From: Timema cristinae | Taxonomy: Eukaryota > Arthropoda > Insecta > Phasmatodea > Timematidae | Length of the DNA: 64,000 nucleotides | Assembly (NCBI GenBank): GCA_039000515.1 | Contig: JBCFYV010000001.1 | Location: 13,842,928 to 13,906,927 of the forward strand | Reading direction: 5' to 3' | In this document: positions 11,935 to 24,059 of the stretch, piece by piece | How the letters are laid out: each line of letters opens with the position of its first letter | Numbering within the stretch: the first letter of the stretch is position 1 | The notes under the pieces: generated by a model | What the model was told of the DNA's origin: nothing | The model's input: the letters and a program-made list of their open reading frames with translations, nothing else | Database searches by the model: none | Made by a program: the position numbers and the translations under genes

Positions 11935-13165
11935 TATTACTACACTGTACACCCGTACTAGAATATACAACATGTATTGCTACACTCGTACTAGAATATA
12001 CAACACGTATTGCTATACTCGCACTAGAATATACAACACGTATTGCTATACTCGTACTAGAATATACAACACGTATTGCTACACCCGTACTAGAATATAC
12101 AACACGTATTTCTACACTCGTACTAGAATATACAACACGTATTGCTACACTCGTACTAGAATATACAACACGTATTTCTACACTCATACTAGAATATACA
12201 ACACGTATTGCTACACTTGTACTAGAATATACAACACGTATTGCTATACTCGTACTAGAATATACAACACGTATTGCTACACTCGTACTAGAATATACAA
12301 CACGTATTTCTACACTCGTACTAGAATATACAACATGTATTTCTACACTCGTACTAGAATATACAACACGTATTTCTACACTCGTACTAGAATATACAAC
12401 ACGTATTTCTACACTCGTACTAGAATATACAACACGTATTGCTACACTCGTACTAGAATATACCACACGTATTGCTACACTCGTACTAGAATATACAACA
12501 CGTATTGCTATACTCGTACTAGAATATACAACACGTATTTATACACTCCTACTAGAATATACAACACGTATTTCTACACTCGTACTAGAATATACAACAC
12601 GTATTTCTACACTCATACTAGAATATACAACACGTATTTCTACACTCGTACTAGAATATACAACACGTATTTCTACACTCGTACTAGAATATACAACACG
12701 TATTTCTACACTCGTACTAGAATATACAACACGTATTGCTATACTCGTACTAGAATATACAACACGTATTTCTACACTCGTACTAGAATATACAACACGT
12801 ATTTCTACACTCGTACTAGAATATACAACACGTATTTCTACACTCATACTAGAATATACAACACGTATTGCTATACTCGTACTAGACTATACAACACGTA
12901 TTTCTACACTCGTACTAAAATATACAACACGTATTTCTACACTCGTACTAGAATATACAACACGTATTTCTACACTCGTACTAGAATATACAACACGTAT
13001 TTCTACACTCGTACTAGAATATACAACACGTATTTCTACACTCGTACTAGAATATACAACACGTATTTCTACACTCGTACTAGAATATACAACACGTATT
13101 GCTACACTCATACTAAAATATATAACACGTATTTCTACATTAATACTAGAATATACAACACGTTA
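11935..13165. repeat. Minisatellite, 33-bp unit, about 37 copies
   Basis: Core ACTAGAATATACAACACGTA then TTTCTACACTCGT. The unit is a multiple of three without stops, creating a spurious 435-codon frame. Its left end abuts a SINE. Confidence 0.96.
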
Positions 13166-13509
13166 ACCTGTTGATAGAGTTGGTCAGTTATGGTCAAAGA
13201 AGCCCCACATTGTTCTGTTTATTGAATTATTAGTCTGGACAGACGGAAAAACGGATGGACACCTTGCGATTGTTTCCATAGATGTAAGGATATTTTTACT
13301 CAATGATTAATATAATATTGTTTATCAACAGTTGGTAATCTGACCTGGTCTATCTTGCAGTTGGTACCACACTCCATGTCCAAGCTGCCTTCCTCTGTCT
13401 GATTCTGAAACAAGACGATGGCTAGATTAATTCTTATATAACTATATATACAGACTCTTAACTTAAGCCCCTGACAATTTAGAGAGAGACAATTCAAATA
13501 CAATTTGTA

Positions 13510-13960
13510 ATTAAGTGCAAGCGATAATTCAGTGTGATTAAGTACAAAGAAAAATGCTATATTTAATTGAATTAAATTTAGAGCAAAATTGCAAGATTAA
13601 TCAAGCACAAAACAAAGCGCAATGTTTAAATTAAGAATAAAGAAAAGGGTAAGGTTTAATAAAGTATAAAGCAAAATTGTAAGATTTGATTGAGTACCAA
13701 AAAAAAGCGCAAGGTTTAATTAAATATAAAGCAAAGAGTAAGGCTTAATTAAGTGCAGAGCAAAATTGTAAGATTTAATTAAGTATAAAGCAAAGTGAAA
13801 TATTTAATTATATGTAAAGAAAATAGCAAGATTTAATTAAATAAAAAGCAAAAGTGCTAGATTTAATTAAATATAAAGTAAACTGGTAAGCTATAATTAA
13901 GTATGAAGTAAAAGTGCAAAGTTTATTCATAGCCAAGTGAATGATTTAATTAAGTCTGTA
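13510..13960. repeat. AT-rich degenerate tandem repeat, about 30 bp
   Basis: Imperfect copies of AGATTTAATTAAGTATAAAG then CAAAAGTGCA. Divergence is much higher than in neighbouring arrays, so this one looks old. Confidence 0.7.
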
Positions 13961-14004
13961 ACAATGTACTGTACAAGATATAGCTAAGTCTACCATTTGA
14001 TAAC

Positions 14005-14702
14005 AATGTTGATAGTGCGACCATCATGACAAAGCACATCACTAGCTTGCTGTTGGGTCTCACAAAGGATACAACAGCTCGAAATGTTGATAGTGCGACC
14101 ATCATGCCAAAGCACATCATTAGCTGCTGTTGGGCCTCACAAAGGATACAACAGCTCGAAATGATGATAGTGCAACCATCATGCCAAAGCACATCATTAG
14201 CTGCTGTTGGCCCTCACAAAGGATACAACAGCTCGAAATGTTGATAGTGCGACCATCATGCCAAAGCACATCATTATCTGCTGTTGGGCCTCACAAAGGA
14301 TACAACAGCTCGAAATGTTGATAGTGCAACCATCATGCCAAAGCACATCATTAGCTGCTGTTGGCCCTCACAAAGGATACAACAGCTCGAAATGTTGATA
14401 GTGCGACCATCATGCCAAGCACATCATTAGCTGCTGTTGGGCCTCACAAAGGATACAACAGCTTGAAATGTTGATAGTGCGACCATCATGCCAAAGCACA
14501 TCACTAGCTTGCTGTTGGCCCTCACAAAGGATACAACAGCTCGAAATGTTGATAGTGCGACCATCATGCCAAAGCACATCATTAGCTGCTGTTGGGCCTC
14601 ACAAAGGATACAACAGCTCGAAATGTTGATAGTGCGACCATCATGACAAAGCACATCACTAGCTTGCTGTTGGCCCTCACAAAGGATACAACAGTTCGAA
14701 AT
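14005..14702. repeat. Minisatellite, 77-bp unit, about 9 copies
   Basis: Core GATAGTGCGACCATCATGCC, later GCTGCTGTTGGGCCTCAC and GGATACAACAGCTCGAA. Copies are very similar, hence recent. Confidence 0.93.
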
Positions 14703-14872
14703 GTTATTGTAGAGAAAATTTGCGCTTCTAACGAATTACCCGCAAGTTGCCATGATAGCTAATAGCTTTGCCAATAGTCGTCATGAATATAATCGTTCAC
14801 AAGTAGCAGTTAACTTGTACTGAATTCAGTAATGAATTGAAAATATCGCTCATGTAGAGTAGATACTGAAAC

Positions 14873-15356
14873 TTAAATATGTAAGGGGAAGTTAGCAAAA
14901 ATATCAGTTTTTAGAGGGGTTTGGAACCCCCAAACCAAAAACTGTTCTGGAAAATCTTTGAAAATTGGATGTCTGTAAAAGCTATTTTGTGAGATCTTCA
15001 CACGGCAAATTTTTGAGAATTGTTTGTCCCTATAAGGTATTTGGAGTTGTTTTTCTTTGGCTTCGATCCGTAACAGTGGTTTTAAAATAGCGGTACTCAG
15101 GAATTTTGAGATGAAACTGGTCACATGGACTCTAGAAGACCTAGGTTTTATCTGTGGTCCGTGGAACTAGGATCCAACAATAGCATCTCTCCGATTGCTT
15201 GATATATTTAGCAGCTAACATGAGCTCAGCGGGCAGTCTGACCATTCTTGTAAGGTCTGACAGTATCATGCGCTGAGTCTGCCCCTGAATGCTAGCAACC
15301 CACAATGAGCTGTATAGAAACACCTTGATGGGCTTGGCTCGTGGAAACTTAGCCAC
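14873..15356 (-). other. Two adjacent - strand open frames, unrecognised
   Basis: Frames of 71 codons (containing KVFLYSSLWVASIQGQ and LPAELMLAAKYIKQSER) and 83 codons lie end to end between the 40-bp and 77-bp arrays, in different frames. The first looks protein-like, but no splice sites or homology were recognised. It could be an exon or a decayed transposon. Confidence 0.2.
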
Positions 15357-15379
15357 GGAGCTTAGGGGTCCATATCTTT

Positions 15380-16350
15380 ATGGTAGTGACTACAGGTCTA
15401 GAGGACTGTGGTTATATCCCAGGTAGTGACTACAGATCTAGAGGACCCTGGCTATATCCCAGGTAGTGACTACAGGTCTAGAGGACTGTGGTTATATCCC
15501 AGGTAGTGACTACAGATCTAGAGGACTCTGGTTATATCCCAGGTAGTGACTACAGGTCTAGAGGTATTTTAATTATATACTCAGTGTAGTGGACTACAGG
15601 TCTATGGAACCCTGTTTATATCTCGGGTAGTGACTACAGATCTAGAGGTATTTAGTGATATCTCAGTTAGTGACTACAGATCTAAGACTATTTAGTGATA
15701 TCTCAGGTAGTGACTACAGGTCTAGAGATTTTAGTGATATCTCAGGTAGTGACTACAGGTCTATGGAACCCTGGTTATATCCAGGTAGTGTCTACAGATC
15801 TAGAGGTATTTAGTGATATCTCAGGTAGTGACTACAGGTCTAGAGGACCCTGGCTATATCCCAGGTAGTGACTACAGGTCTAGAGGACCCTGGCTATATC
15901 TCAGGTAGTGACTACAAGTCTAGAGGACCCTGGCTATATCTCAGGTAGTGACTACAGGTCTAGAGGACCCTGGCTATATCCCAGGTAGTGACTACAAGTC
16001 TAGAGGACCCTGGCTATATCCCAGGTAGTGACTACAGGTCTAGAGGACCCTGGCTATATCCCAGGTAGTGACTACAGGTCTAGAGGTCCCTGGCTATATC
16101 CCAGGTAGTGACTACAAGTCTAGAGGACCCTGGCTATATCCCAGGTAGTGACTACAAGTCTAGAGGACCCTGGCTATATCCCAGGTAGTGACTACAGGTC
16201 TAGAGGACCCTGGCTATATCCCAGGTAGTGACTACAAGTCTAGAGGACCCTGGCTATATCCCAGGTAGTGACTACAGGGCTAGAGGACCCTGGTTATATC
16301 CCAGGTAGTGACTACAGGTCTGTGGAACCCTGGTTATATCCCAGGTAGTG
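15380..16350. repeat. Minisatellite, 40-bp unit, about 24 copies
   Basis: Core TATATCCCAGGTAGTGACTA then CAGGTCTAGAGGACCCTGGC. Each unit has a pyrimidine-CAG|GTAGTG juxtaposition resembling a combined 3'/5' splice site. Confidence 0.93.
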
Positions 16351-16887
16351 ACTACGGATCTAGAAATAGTATGTCTCTCTGGCCATTAACACACGAGACC
16401 AGAAGGAGATAGCTCACACGAATAGAAATATAAAGTGAGGTAAATGATACGTGGATTGGCGTCTAAACCCTGGTCACACGGACTCGCGCACCGAGAGCTC
16501 TTCCAGCTCAGCCATCCAGGCTTTCATCATAGTCAGTATCTCATCATAGAACACGTCTGTGCTTTCATGGGTGGAAATATTCTTGTTTCAAACCGAGATG
16601 TTTCATTGAGCCGGTACGAACACACGCCCCCCTGCAGTAATGATTTCCCTCCCCACTTCCTCCAACTGGTGAATGCAGGGTGGAGGAGGAGGGAGGCCGG
16701 ATGAACAGGTAGCTACTGTACCTCCGGATGTGACGCTTCCGTGATTTGGACGGACCTGCACTTACTTGCCATCTGGTGATACAGGCTGCATTCCAGGATG
16801 TATGGTACACTCTGGTCCAATAACATTTATATCTCCACCGTATATTCAGCCTAACATCTCAATGGTCATAACCCTAACGACTCACAG

Positions 16888-17080
16888 ACTGTACATACAA
16901 TCCGGTGTGTCGGACTGTACTAGTAACACTTCTGGCACGAGACCTACAGCCAGTAAACAAGAAGCTGTCATCTCATCTGTACCAATTGCTGGACCGCAGA
17001 CGGAGAAGCTAGTGATTGACTCACTCCCGGCTCGAGGGCAGCTGTCCCTCCCCGCCCCTTACATCACTGTCCTGCCCTAG
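16888..17080 (+). CDS. Candidate terminal exon (64 codons)
   Basis: After the acceptor-like CTAACGACTCACAG the + strand frame reads LYIQSGVSDCTSNTSGTR and later EAVISSVPIAGPQTEK, ending LPAPYITVLP and TAG. The same frame is open back to about 16766. The region is GC-richer than the flanking arrays. No domain is recognised. Confidence 0.28.
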
Positions 17081-17166
17081 CACACACTGGACCATGTGTG
17101 GACATTACATTACTACAGGGACCGATGCCGATACATTAATACTTCCAGACACACTGTGATGGATAA

Positions 17167-17253
17167 CTAGCGGTGTGTGTGTGGCGTATCTTCTACACGT
17201 GGAGTAGGAGTATTATCATTGTCTGTCTCTGTCTTGAACTGATCCATATATCT
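17167..17253 (-). CDS. Candidate terminal exon at the edge of the 60-bp array
   Basis: A 3' splice-like site CACTTTCTAG is followed by a phase-0 frame of 28 codons (RYMDQFKTETDNDNTPTPRV and eight more) and a TAG. The flanking array at 17215-18500 repeats the same boundary: its unit reads CACTTTCTAG, then AGATCTATGGATCAGTTCAA, which is the start of this frame. Phase 0 would fit the signal-peptide exon at 21371. A random open frame of this length is not rare, so support rests mainly on the acceptor and on the array copying the junction. Confidence 0.3.
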   Translation of the reverse strand, partial: RYMDQFKTETDNDNTPTPRVEDTPHTHR

Positions 17254-18500
17254 CTAGAAAGTGAAGATAAGGACCATGTCTGTCTCCTGTCTTGAATGAT
17301 CCATAGATCTCTAGAAAGTGAAGTATAAGGACCATTGTCTGTCTACTGTCTTGAATGACCATAGATCTCTAGAAAGTGACAGATAGGACCATTGTCTGTC
17401 TACTGTCTTGAACTGATCCATAGATCTCTAGAAAGTGCATAGGACCATTGTCTGTCTTGAACTGATCCATAGATCTCTAGAAAGTGACAGCATAAGGACC
17501 ATTGTCTGTCTCCTGTCTTGAACTGATCCATAGATCTCTAGAAAGTGACAGTATGAGGACCATTGTCTGTCTACTGTCTTGAACTGATCCATAGATCTCT
17601 AGAAAGTGACAGCATGAGGACCATTGTCTGTCTACTGTCTTGAACTGATCCATAGATCTCTAGAAAGTGCAGTATAGAGGACCATTGTCTGTCTCTGTCT
17701 TGAACTGATCCATAGATCTCTAGAAAGTGACAGCATAAGGACCATTGTCTGTCTCTGTCTTGAACTGATCCATAGATCTCTAGAAAGTGCAGTATGAGGA
17801 CCATTGTCTGTCTACTGTCTTGAAATGATCCATAGATCTCTAGAAAGTGCAGTATGAGGACCATTGTCTGTCTACTGTCTTGAACTGATCCATAGATCTC
17901 TAGAAAGTGCAGTATAGGACCATTGTCTGTCTGTGAACTGATCCATAGATCTCTAAAAGTGACAGATAGAGGACCATTGTCTGTCTCTGTCTTGAACTGA
18001 TCCATAGATCTCTAGAAAGTGGCAGTATGAGAGACCATTGTCTGTCTACTGTTTGAACTGATCCATAGATCTCTAGAAAGTGACAGCATAGAGAGACATT
18101 GTCTTTACTGTCTTGAACTGATCCATAGATCTCTAGAAAGTGAGTATGAGGACCATTGTCTGTCTCTGTCTTGAACTGATCCATAGATCTCTAGAAAGTG
18201 ACAGCATAAGGACCATTGTCTGTCTACTGTCTTGAACTGATCCATAGATCTCTAGAAAGTGACAGCATAAGGACCATTGTCTGTCTCCTGTCTTGAACTG
18301 ATCCATAGATGCTCTAGAAAGTGACAGCATGAGGAGCATTGTCTGTTTACTGTCTTGAACTGATCCATAAATTCTCTAGAAAGTGGCAGTGGGTAGAACA
18401 TTGTCTGTCTTGAACTGACCCATAGAGATTTACAAAATGACAAAGATTGATCATTTCTCTGCCTCATGTCGAGGAAGGATCCATAGATCTCTACCAAGTG
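17215..18500. repeat. Minisatellite, about 60-bp unit, about 21 copies
   Basis: On the - strand the unit reads CACTTTCTAGAGATCTATGG then ATCAGTTCAAGACAG. It contains many small indels. Its low-coordinate end is the candidate exon at 17253. Confidence 0.93.
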
Positions 18501-18535
18501 ATGGTAAGAGGATCCTAGACGCTAGAGACACTTAC

Positions 18536-18618
18536 GGCGCCTCTCATATTAATCGATATTTTCTGTTCTATTTCTATCACAAGCTGTTGGAGAACTTGTT
18601 GCATCCAAACATTAAACG
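18536..18618 (-). CDS. Candidate small internal exon
   Basis: Between the 62-bp and 60-bp arrays the - strand has a pyrimidine-rich acceptor (CTTGCTGCTATCTAG), an 83-nt body and a consensus donor GCC|GTAAGT. One frame is open throughout (VWMQQVLQQLVIEIEQ and onward), with two bases completing an upstream codon. Read in phase 0 from the signal-peptide exon, it would instead give 13 codons and a stop (RLMFGCNKFSNSL). The splice sites are good, but no homology is recognised and the phase does not join simply to the neighbours. Confidence 0.25.
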
Positions 18619-18709
18619 CTAGATAGCAGCAAGGTCAATATGATAAACTGTGACCTGAGAGGTCATCAAAGGGCAGCAAAAGTGAAATATTGCTTTATTA
18701 AAATAACAA

Positions 18710-19140
18710 GTGATTGTAGCTAGTATAAAGTTGTGGACAAAGATCGTTATTAGTGTGACATGTACCTATACTGTTTGATAGTAGAAAGTAACAAGAGTAC
18801 CAAACAAGAATAGTTGTTACTATGATATGTCTACTGTCTGATTGTAGCTAGTGACAAGAGTATCAGACAAAGATATTTGTTACTATGATATGTCTACTGT
18901 CTGATTGTAACTAGTGACGAGAGTATCAGACAAAGATATTTGTTACCGTGATAATATGTATATTGTCTTATTGTAACTAGTAACAAGACTATCAGACAAA
19001 GATATTTGTTACCGTGATATGTATATTGTCTGATTGTAGCTAGTAACAAGAGTATCAGACTAGGATAGTTGTTACTGTGATATGTATATTGTCTTATTAT
19101 AGTTAGTAACAAAAGTCCCATACAAGGATAGTTGTTACTC
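18710..19140. repeat. Minisatellite, about 62-bp unit, about 7 copies
   Basis: Core AGAGTATCAGACAAAGATAT then TTGTTACTATGATATGTCTA. Moderate divergence. Confidence 0.85.
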
Positions 19141-19204
19141 TTACTTGTATACTCACTTCTCGCTTTCACAAGGCCTTTTGTATATGATATATTAACTTGA
19201 AACA

Positions 19205-21370
19205 CAAAAAGTCTGACACTGGTTCTACCAGACTCTAAAACACTCACCTGCAGAAGACACCTCATCTGACACTGGTTCTACCAGAATCTACAACACTCAC
19301 CTGCAGAAGACATCTGACACTGGTTCTACCGAACTCTACAACACTCACCTGCAGAGGACATCTGACACTGGTTCTACCAGACTCTACAACACTCACCTGC
19401 AGAGGACATCTGACACTGGTTCTACCAGACTCTACAACACTCACCTGCAGAGGACATCTGACACGGGTTCTACCAGACTCTACAACACTCACCTGCAGAA
19501 GACATCTGACACTGGTTCTACCAAAATCTACAACACTCACCTGCAGAGGACATCTGACACTGGTTCTACCAGACTCTACAACACTCACCTGCAGAAGACA
19601 TCTGACACTGGTTCTACCAGACTCTACAACACTCACCTGCAGAGGATATCTGACACTGGTTCTACCAGACTCTATAACACTCACCTGTAGAAGACATCTG
19701 ACACTGGTTCTACCAGACTCTACAACACTCACCTGCAGAAGACATCTGACACTGGTTCTACCAGACTCTACAACACTCACCTGCAGAAGACATCTGACAC
19801 TGGTTCTACCAGACTCTACAACACTCACCTGCAGAAGACACCCCATCTGACACTGGTTCTACCAGAATCTACAACACTCACCTGCAGAGGACATCTGACA
19901 CTGGTTCTACCAGACTCTACAACACTCACCTGCAGAAGACATCTGACACGGGTTCTACCAGACTCTACAACACTCACCTGCAGAAGACATCTGACACTGG
20001 TTCTACCAGACTCTATAACACTCACCTGTAGAAGACATCTGACACTGGTTCTACCAGACTCTATAACACTCACCTGTAGAAGACATCTGACACTGGTTCT
20101 ACCAGACTCTACAACACTCACCTGCAGAATACATCTGACACTGGTTCTACCAGACTCTACAACACTCACCTGCAGAAGATATCTGACACTGGTTCTACCA
20201 GACTCTATAATACTCACCTGTAGAAGACATCTGACACTGGTTCTACCAGACTCTATAACACTCACCTGTAGAAGACATCTGACACTGGTTCTACCAGACT
20301 CTACAACACTCACCTGCAGAAGACATCTGACACGGGTTCTACCAGACTCTACAACACTCACCTGCAGAGGACATCTGACACTGGTTCTACCAGACTCTAC
20401 AACACTCACCTGCAGAGGATATCTGACACTGTTCTACCAGACTCTACAACACTCACCTGCAGAGGATATCTGACACTGGTTCTACCAGACTCTATAACAC
20501 TCACCTGCAGAAGACATCTGACACTGGTTCTACTAGACTCTACAACACTCACCTGCAGAAGACATCTGACACTGGTTCTACAATACTCTACAACACTCAC
20601 CTGCAGAAGACATCTGACACTGGTTCTACCAGACTCTACAACACTCACCTGCAGAAGACGTCTGACACTGGTTCTACCAGAATCTACAACACTCACCTGC
20701 AGAAGACATCTGACACTGGTTCTACCAGACTCTACAACACTCACCTGCAGAAGACATCTGACACTGGTTCTACCAGACTCTACAACACTCACCTGTAGAA
20801 GACACCTGACACTTGTTCTACCAGACTCTACAACACTCACCTGCAGAGGACATCTGACACTGGTTCTACCAGACTCTAACAACACTCACCTGCAGAGGAC
20901 ATCTGACACTGGTTCTACCAGACTCTAACAACACTCACCTGCAGAAGACATCTGACAATGGTTCTACCAGACTCTACAACACTCACCTGCAGAAGACTCT
21001 GACACTGGTTCTACCAGACTCTACAACACTCACCTGCAGAAGACATCTGACACTGGTTCTACCAGACTCTACAACACTCACCTGCAGAAGACGTCTGACA
21101 CTGGTTCTACCAGACTCTAACAACACTCACCTGCAGAGGACATCTGACACTGGTTCTACCAGACTCTACAACACTCACCTGCAGAAGACATCTGACACTG
21201 GTTCTACCAGACTCTACAACACTCATCTGCAGAAGACATCTGACACTGGTTCTACCAGACTCTACAACACTCACCTGCAGAAGACATCTGACACTGGTTC
21301 TACCAGACTCTACAACACTCACCTGCAGAGGACATCTGACACTGGTTCTACCAGACTCTACAACACTCAC
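19205..21370 (-). repeat. Splice-donor minisatellite, 48-bp unit, about 45 copies
   Basis: On the - strand each unit reads GTGAGTGTTGTAGAGTCTGG, TAGAACCAGTGTCAGATG, TCCTCTGCAG. The last part copies the end of the signal-peptide exon and the first part copies its donor and intron start. The first five steps from 21370 are exactly 48 nt (donors at 21370, 21322, 21274, 21226, 21178, 21130), then a 49-nt unit shifts the frame. The unit translates VSVVESGRTSVRCPLQ without stops. The donor at 21226 is mutated (AT). Confidence 0.96.
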
Positions 21371-21502
21371 CTGCAGAGGACATCTCATCTGACACTGATC
21401 CTCCAGTTCCTCCAGAAGTTCTTCTCCAGCGAATGTGTGCAGCGAGACCGGAAGTAAGCACGCTAGCACTAGACCGGTCAACAACCGCGACACGTCCCCC
21501 AT
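21371..21502 (-). CDS. Secreted-protein gene, first coding exon with signal peptide
   Basis: The exon encodes 44 residues: MGDVSRLLTGLVLACLLPVS followed by LHTFAGEELLEELEDQCQ and MRCPLQ. The first 26 or so residues are a strong signal peptide (Arg, then a Leu/Val/Ala core, ending TFAG). The ATG has a good context (AACCATGG). The exon ends in phase 0 at CTGCAG|GTGAGT. The reading frame continues past this donor through the flanking 48-bp array, because the unit is stop-free and a multiple of three. The mature piece is acidic with two cysteines. Downstream exons are not certain. Candidates with matching phase are 17253-17167 and 3495-3236, each starting in phase 0. A CpG-rich block upstream (22090-22240) may be the promoter or a 5' exon. 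I do not recognise the family. Confidence 0.6.
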
Positions 21503-21639
21503 GGTTCGATCTACCTGCGCGTACCCCTCATGTCCCTGTGTCCCACACACCCCCCGGACCTGCAGCCCTAGCAGGCGAGCCGTGAACCCAGTGGACAAGA
21601 CTGAGGATCTGGCATCGAACCAGTGATAGGATGTTGTTT

Positions 21640-22090
21640 ACCCGTTACAATACTTTTAGGGAAGAGTTTCTCCAACAACTCGACACTGGACACTTCCCAA
21701 GATCACACTCCGCGTGTGCCCATCTCCCTGTGAGTTCTCTACAGACCCGCAACTAAACAAAACTTCTCTGAACAATTCCAGTAACACAAAAACACGTCAA
21801 TGAACGTCACCATGCACTGGTTTACTCTGGAATATTTAGAGACAATAAACAACACACATCGTCAAACATTTTAACTGTTCCAAACAATATTTCAAAACTT
21901 GATTTCAGCCCACGATAAACATTAATATATCATCAACACAATCCAGTAGATGTTCAATATGTCACAAATAATTAGATTATCTTTTAATATTTTTGTTAAC
22001 GTTCACTTTTAAATAATAATAATAATAAAAACACACACATAAGAACACGTGTTGGGACGAACCCACTTGAAGATTATTAACACGTGGGAT
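21640..22090. other. Unassigned sequence upstream of the signal-peptide exon
   Basis: AT-rich, with a short (AAT)n at 22015. It may hold 5'UTR or a first intron of the - strand gene. Nothing firm is visible. Confidence 0.35.
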
Positions 22091-22240
22091 CTTCGTGGTG
22101 AGATGACCGGACGTCGTCTAGCGTCGCGGCGCTTATCGTCCGCGCGTTCCAACTGTCTCGACCCGCATGGCTCGTCGGTTACTGCCGGACTGTAGCGAGT
22201 GCGCGGGACGCTAGAGTGAGGGGAGGGCACACAAGAGAGT
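22090..22240. promoter_or_regulatory. CpG-rich block, possible promoter or 5' exon of the signal-peptide gene
   Basis: The segment (GACGTCGTCTAGCGTCGCGG, TCGTCCGCGCGTTCC) is far richer in CG dinucleotides than its surroundings and lies 600 nt upstream of the - strand start at 21502. Both strands are open here. Function is inferred from composition only. Confidence 0.3.
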
Positions 22241-22499
22241 ACAGCCCCCTTCCCCCTCCCTTCCAAGCGGGGACGGGAAGTGAGTACAGGGTTGCCAATC
22301 CCCCCCCCCCCCATCCCCTTCCTCACGTCCTTGTTAGTTGTTGATTGGTGGGTAAATATTGTCTTGTAATGGGTTTGTTTAGTTTCTCTTGGAGGGCGTC
22401 GCTCGGACCAGGAGATTTCCTCGTTCTGGGGAAGAGTTGTTGTACTCACTGACCATGCTCCTCTCTCTAGTACTGAGTACACAGAAAGAGGAGGGTGGC

Positions 22500-23670
22500 A
22501 GAACTGACCAGTTAGTCCTGTAGTCCGTGACTCAGTGGTCAGAGAGTCCAAACACAAGTCTACCAGTTAGTCCTGTAGTCCATGACTAGGTGGTTGAAGA
22601 GACCGAATACAAGTCTACCAGTTAGTCCTGTAGTCCATGACTAGGTGGTTGAAGAGACCGAACACAAGTCTACCAGTTAGTCGTGTAGTCCATGACTAGT
22701 GGTTGAAGAGACCGAATACAAGTCTACCAGTTAGTCCTGTAGTCCATGACTAGGTGGTTGAAGAGACCCAATACAAGTCTACAGTTAGTCCTGTAGTCCA
22801 TGACTAGGTGGTTGAAGAGACCGAACACAAGTCTACCAGTTAGTCGTGTAGTCCATGACTAGGTGGTTGATGAGACCGAACACAAGTCTACCAGTTAGTC
22901 GTGTAGTCCATGAACTAGGTGGTTGAAGAGACCGAACACAATCTACAGTTAGTCCTGTAGTCCATGACTAGGTGGTTGAAGAGACCGAATACAATCTACC
23001 ATTAGTCGTGTAGTCCATGACTAGGTGGTTGAAGAGACCGACACAAGTCTACCAGTTAGTCTGTAGTCCATGACTAGTGGTTGAAGAGACCGAATACAAG
23101 TCTACCAGTTAGTCCTGTAGTCCATGACTAGTGGTTGAAGAGACCGAACACAAGTCTACCAGTTAGTCCTGTAGTCCATGACTAGGTGGTTGAAGAGACC
23201 GAATACAAGTCTACCAGTTAGTCCTGTAGTCCGTGACTCAGTGGTCAGAGAGTCCAAACACAAGTCTACCAGTTAGTCCTGTAGTCCATGACTAGTGGTT
23301 GAAGAGACCGAATACAAGTCTACCAGTTAGTTCTGTAGTCCATGACTAAGTGGTTGGAGAGACCGAACACAAGTCTACCAGTTAGTCCTGTAGTCCATGA
23401 CTAGGTGGTTGAAGAGACCGAATACAAGTCTACAGTTAGTCTGTAGTCCGTGACTCAGTGGTCAGAGAGTCCAAACACAAGTCTACCAGTTAGTCCTGTA
23501 GTCCATGACTAAGTGGTTGAAGAGACCGAACACAAGTCTACCAGTTAGTCCTGTAGTCCATGACTAGGTGGTTGAAGAGACCGAACACAAGTCTACCAGT
23601 TAGTCCTGTAGTCCATGACTAAGTGGTTGGAGAGACCGAACACAAGTCTACCAGTTAGTTCTGTAGTATA
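22500..23670. repeat. Minisatellite, 55-bp unit, about 21 copies
   Basis: Core ACCAGTTAGTCCTGTAGTCC then ATGACTAGGTGGTTGAAGAG. A CAGTGGTCAGAGAGTCC variant recurs three times (22530, 23234, 23456), hinting at a higher-order pattern. Confidence 0.94.
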
Positions 23671-24059
23671 ACTAAAGCACATCCAAGAGCGGGTGTGCAG
23701 TACTAGACGCACTCTCCTTGTTTAATTTACTGTCCACTTCTTGTGATGGTATAATCGGTGTTTAGAAAGTGCGCGTAAAATAGCCTGCGAGCACAGACTG
23801 CTTGGGCCTAATACAATCCTCGGAGAGGAGTTAATTAAGAGGACTCGGTTGACCACATTCCCGCGGTTTCATCGGCTGAGCAGTTATAGTGGAGTAGTGG
23901 CGTACTTTATAAGAGGTCAGTCAATCATAGGCATGTTGATGTTCATACAATCACAGTCACAAGCAAGTTCATATCAACACAATCACAAAGTCGCAGACCA
24001 TTTTATATTCATAAAATCACAAGAAAGTTAATATCCACACACAGTCACTTTGAAGTTGA

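Noticed and set aside
11859..13166. 435-codon and 400-codon frames of repeating LVLEYTTRIST / YNTYFYTRTRI
   Set aside because: They are two frames of the same 33-bp minisatellite, whose length is a multiple of three. The opposite strand is open as well. No splice sites or non-repeat coding sequence adjoin them.
22009..22557. 182-codon - strand frame crossing the CpG-rich block
   Set aside because: It runs from the 55-bp array through a C12 run into AT-rich triplets, with no signal or splice structure. More likely 5' noncoding or chance, so only the CpG block is listed.
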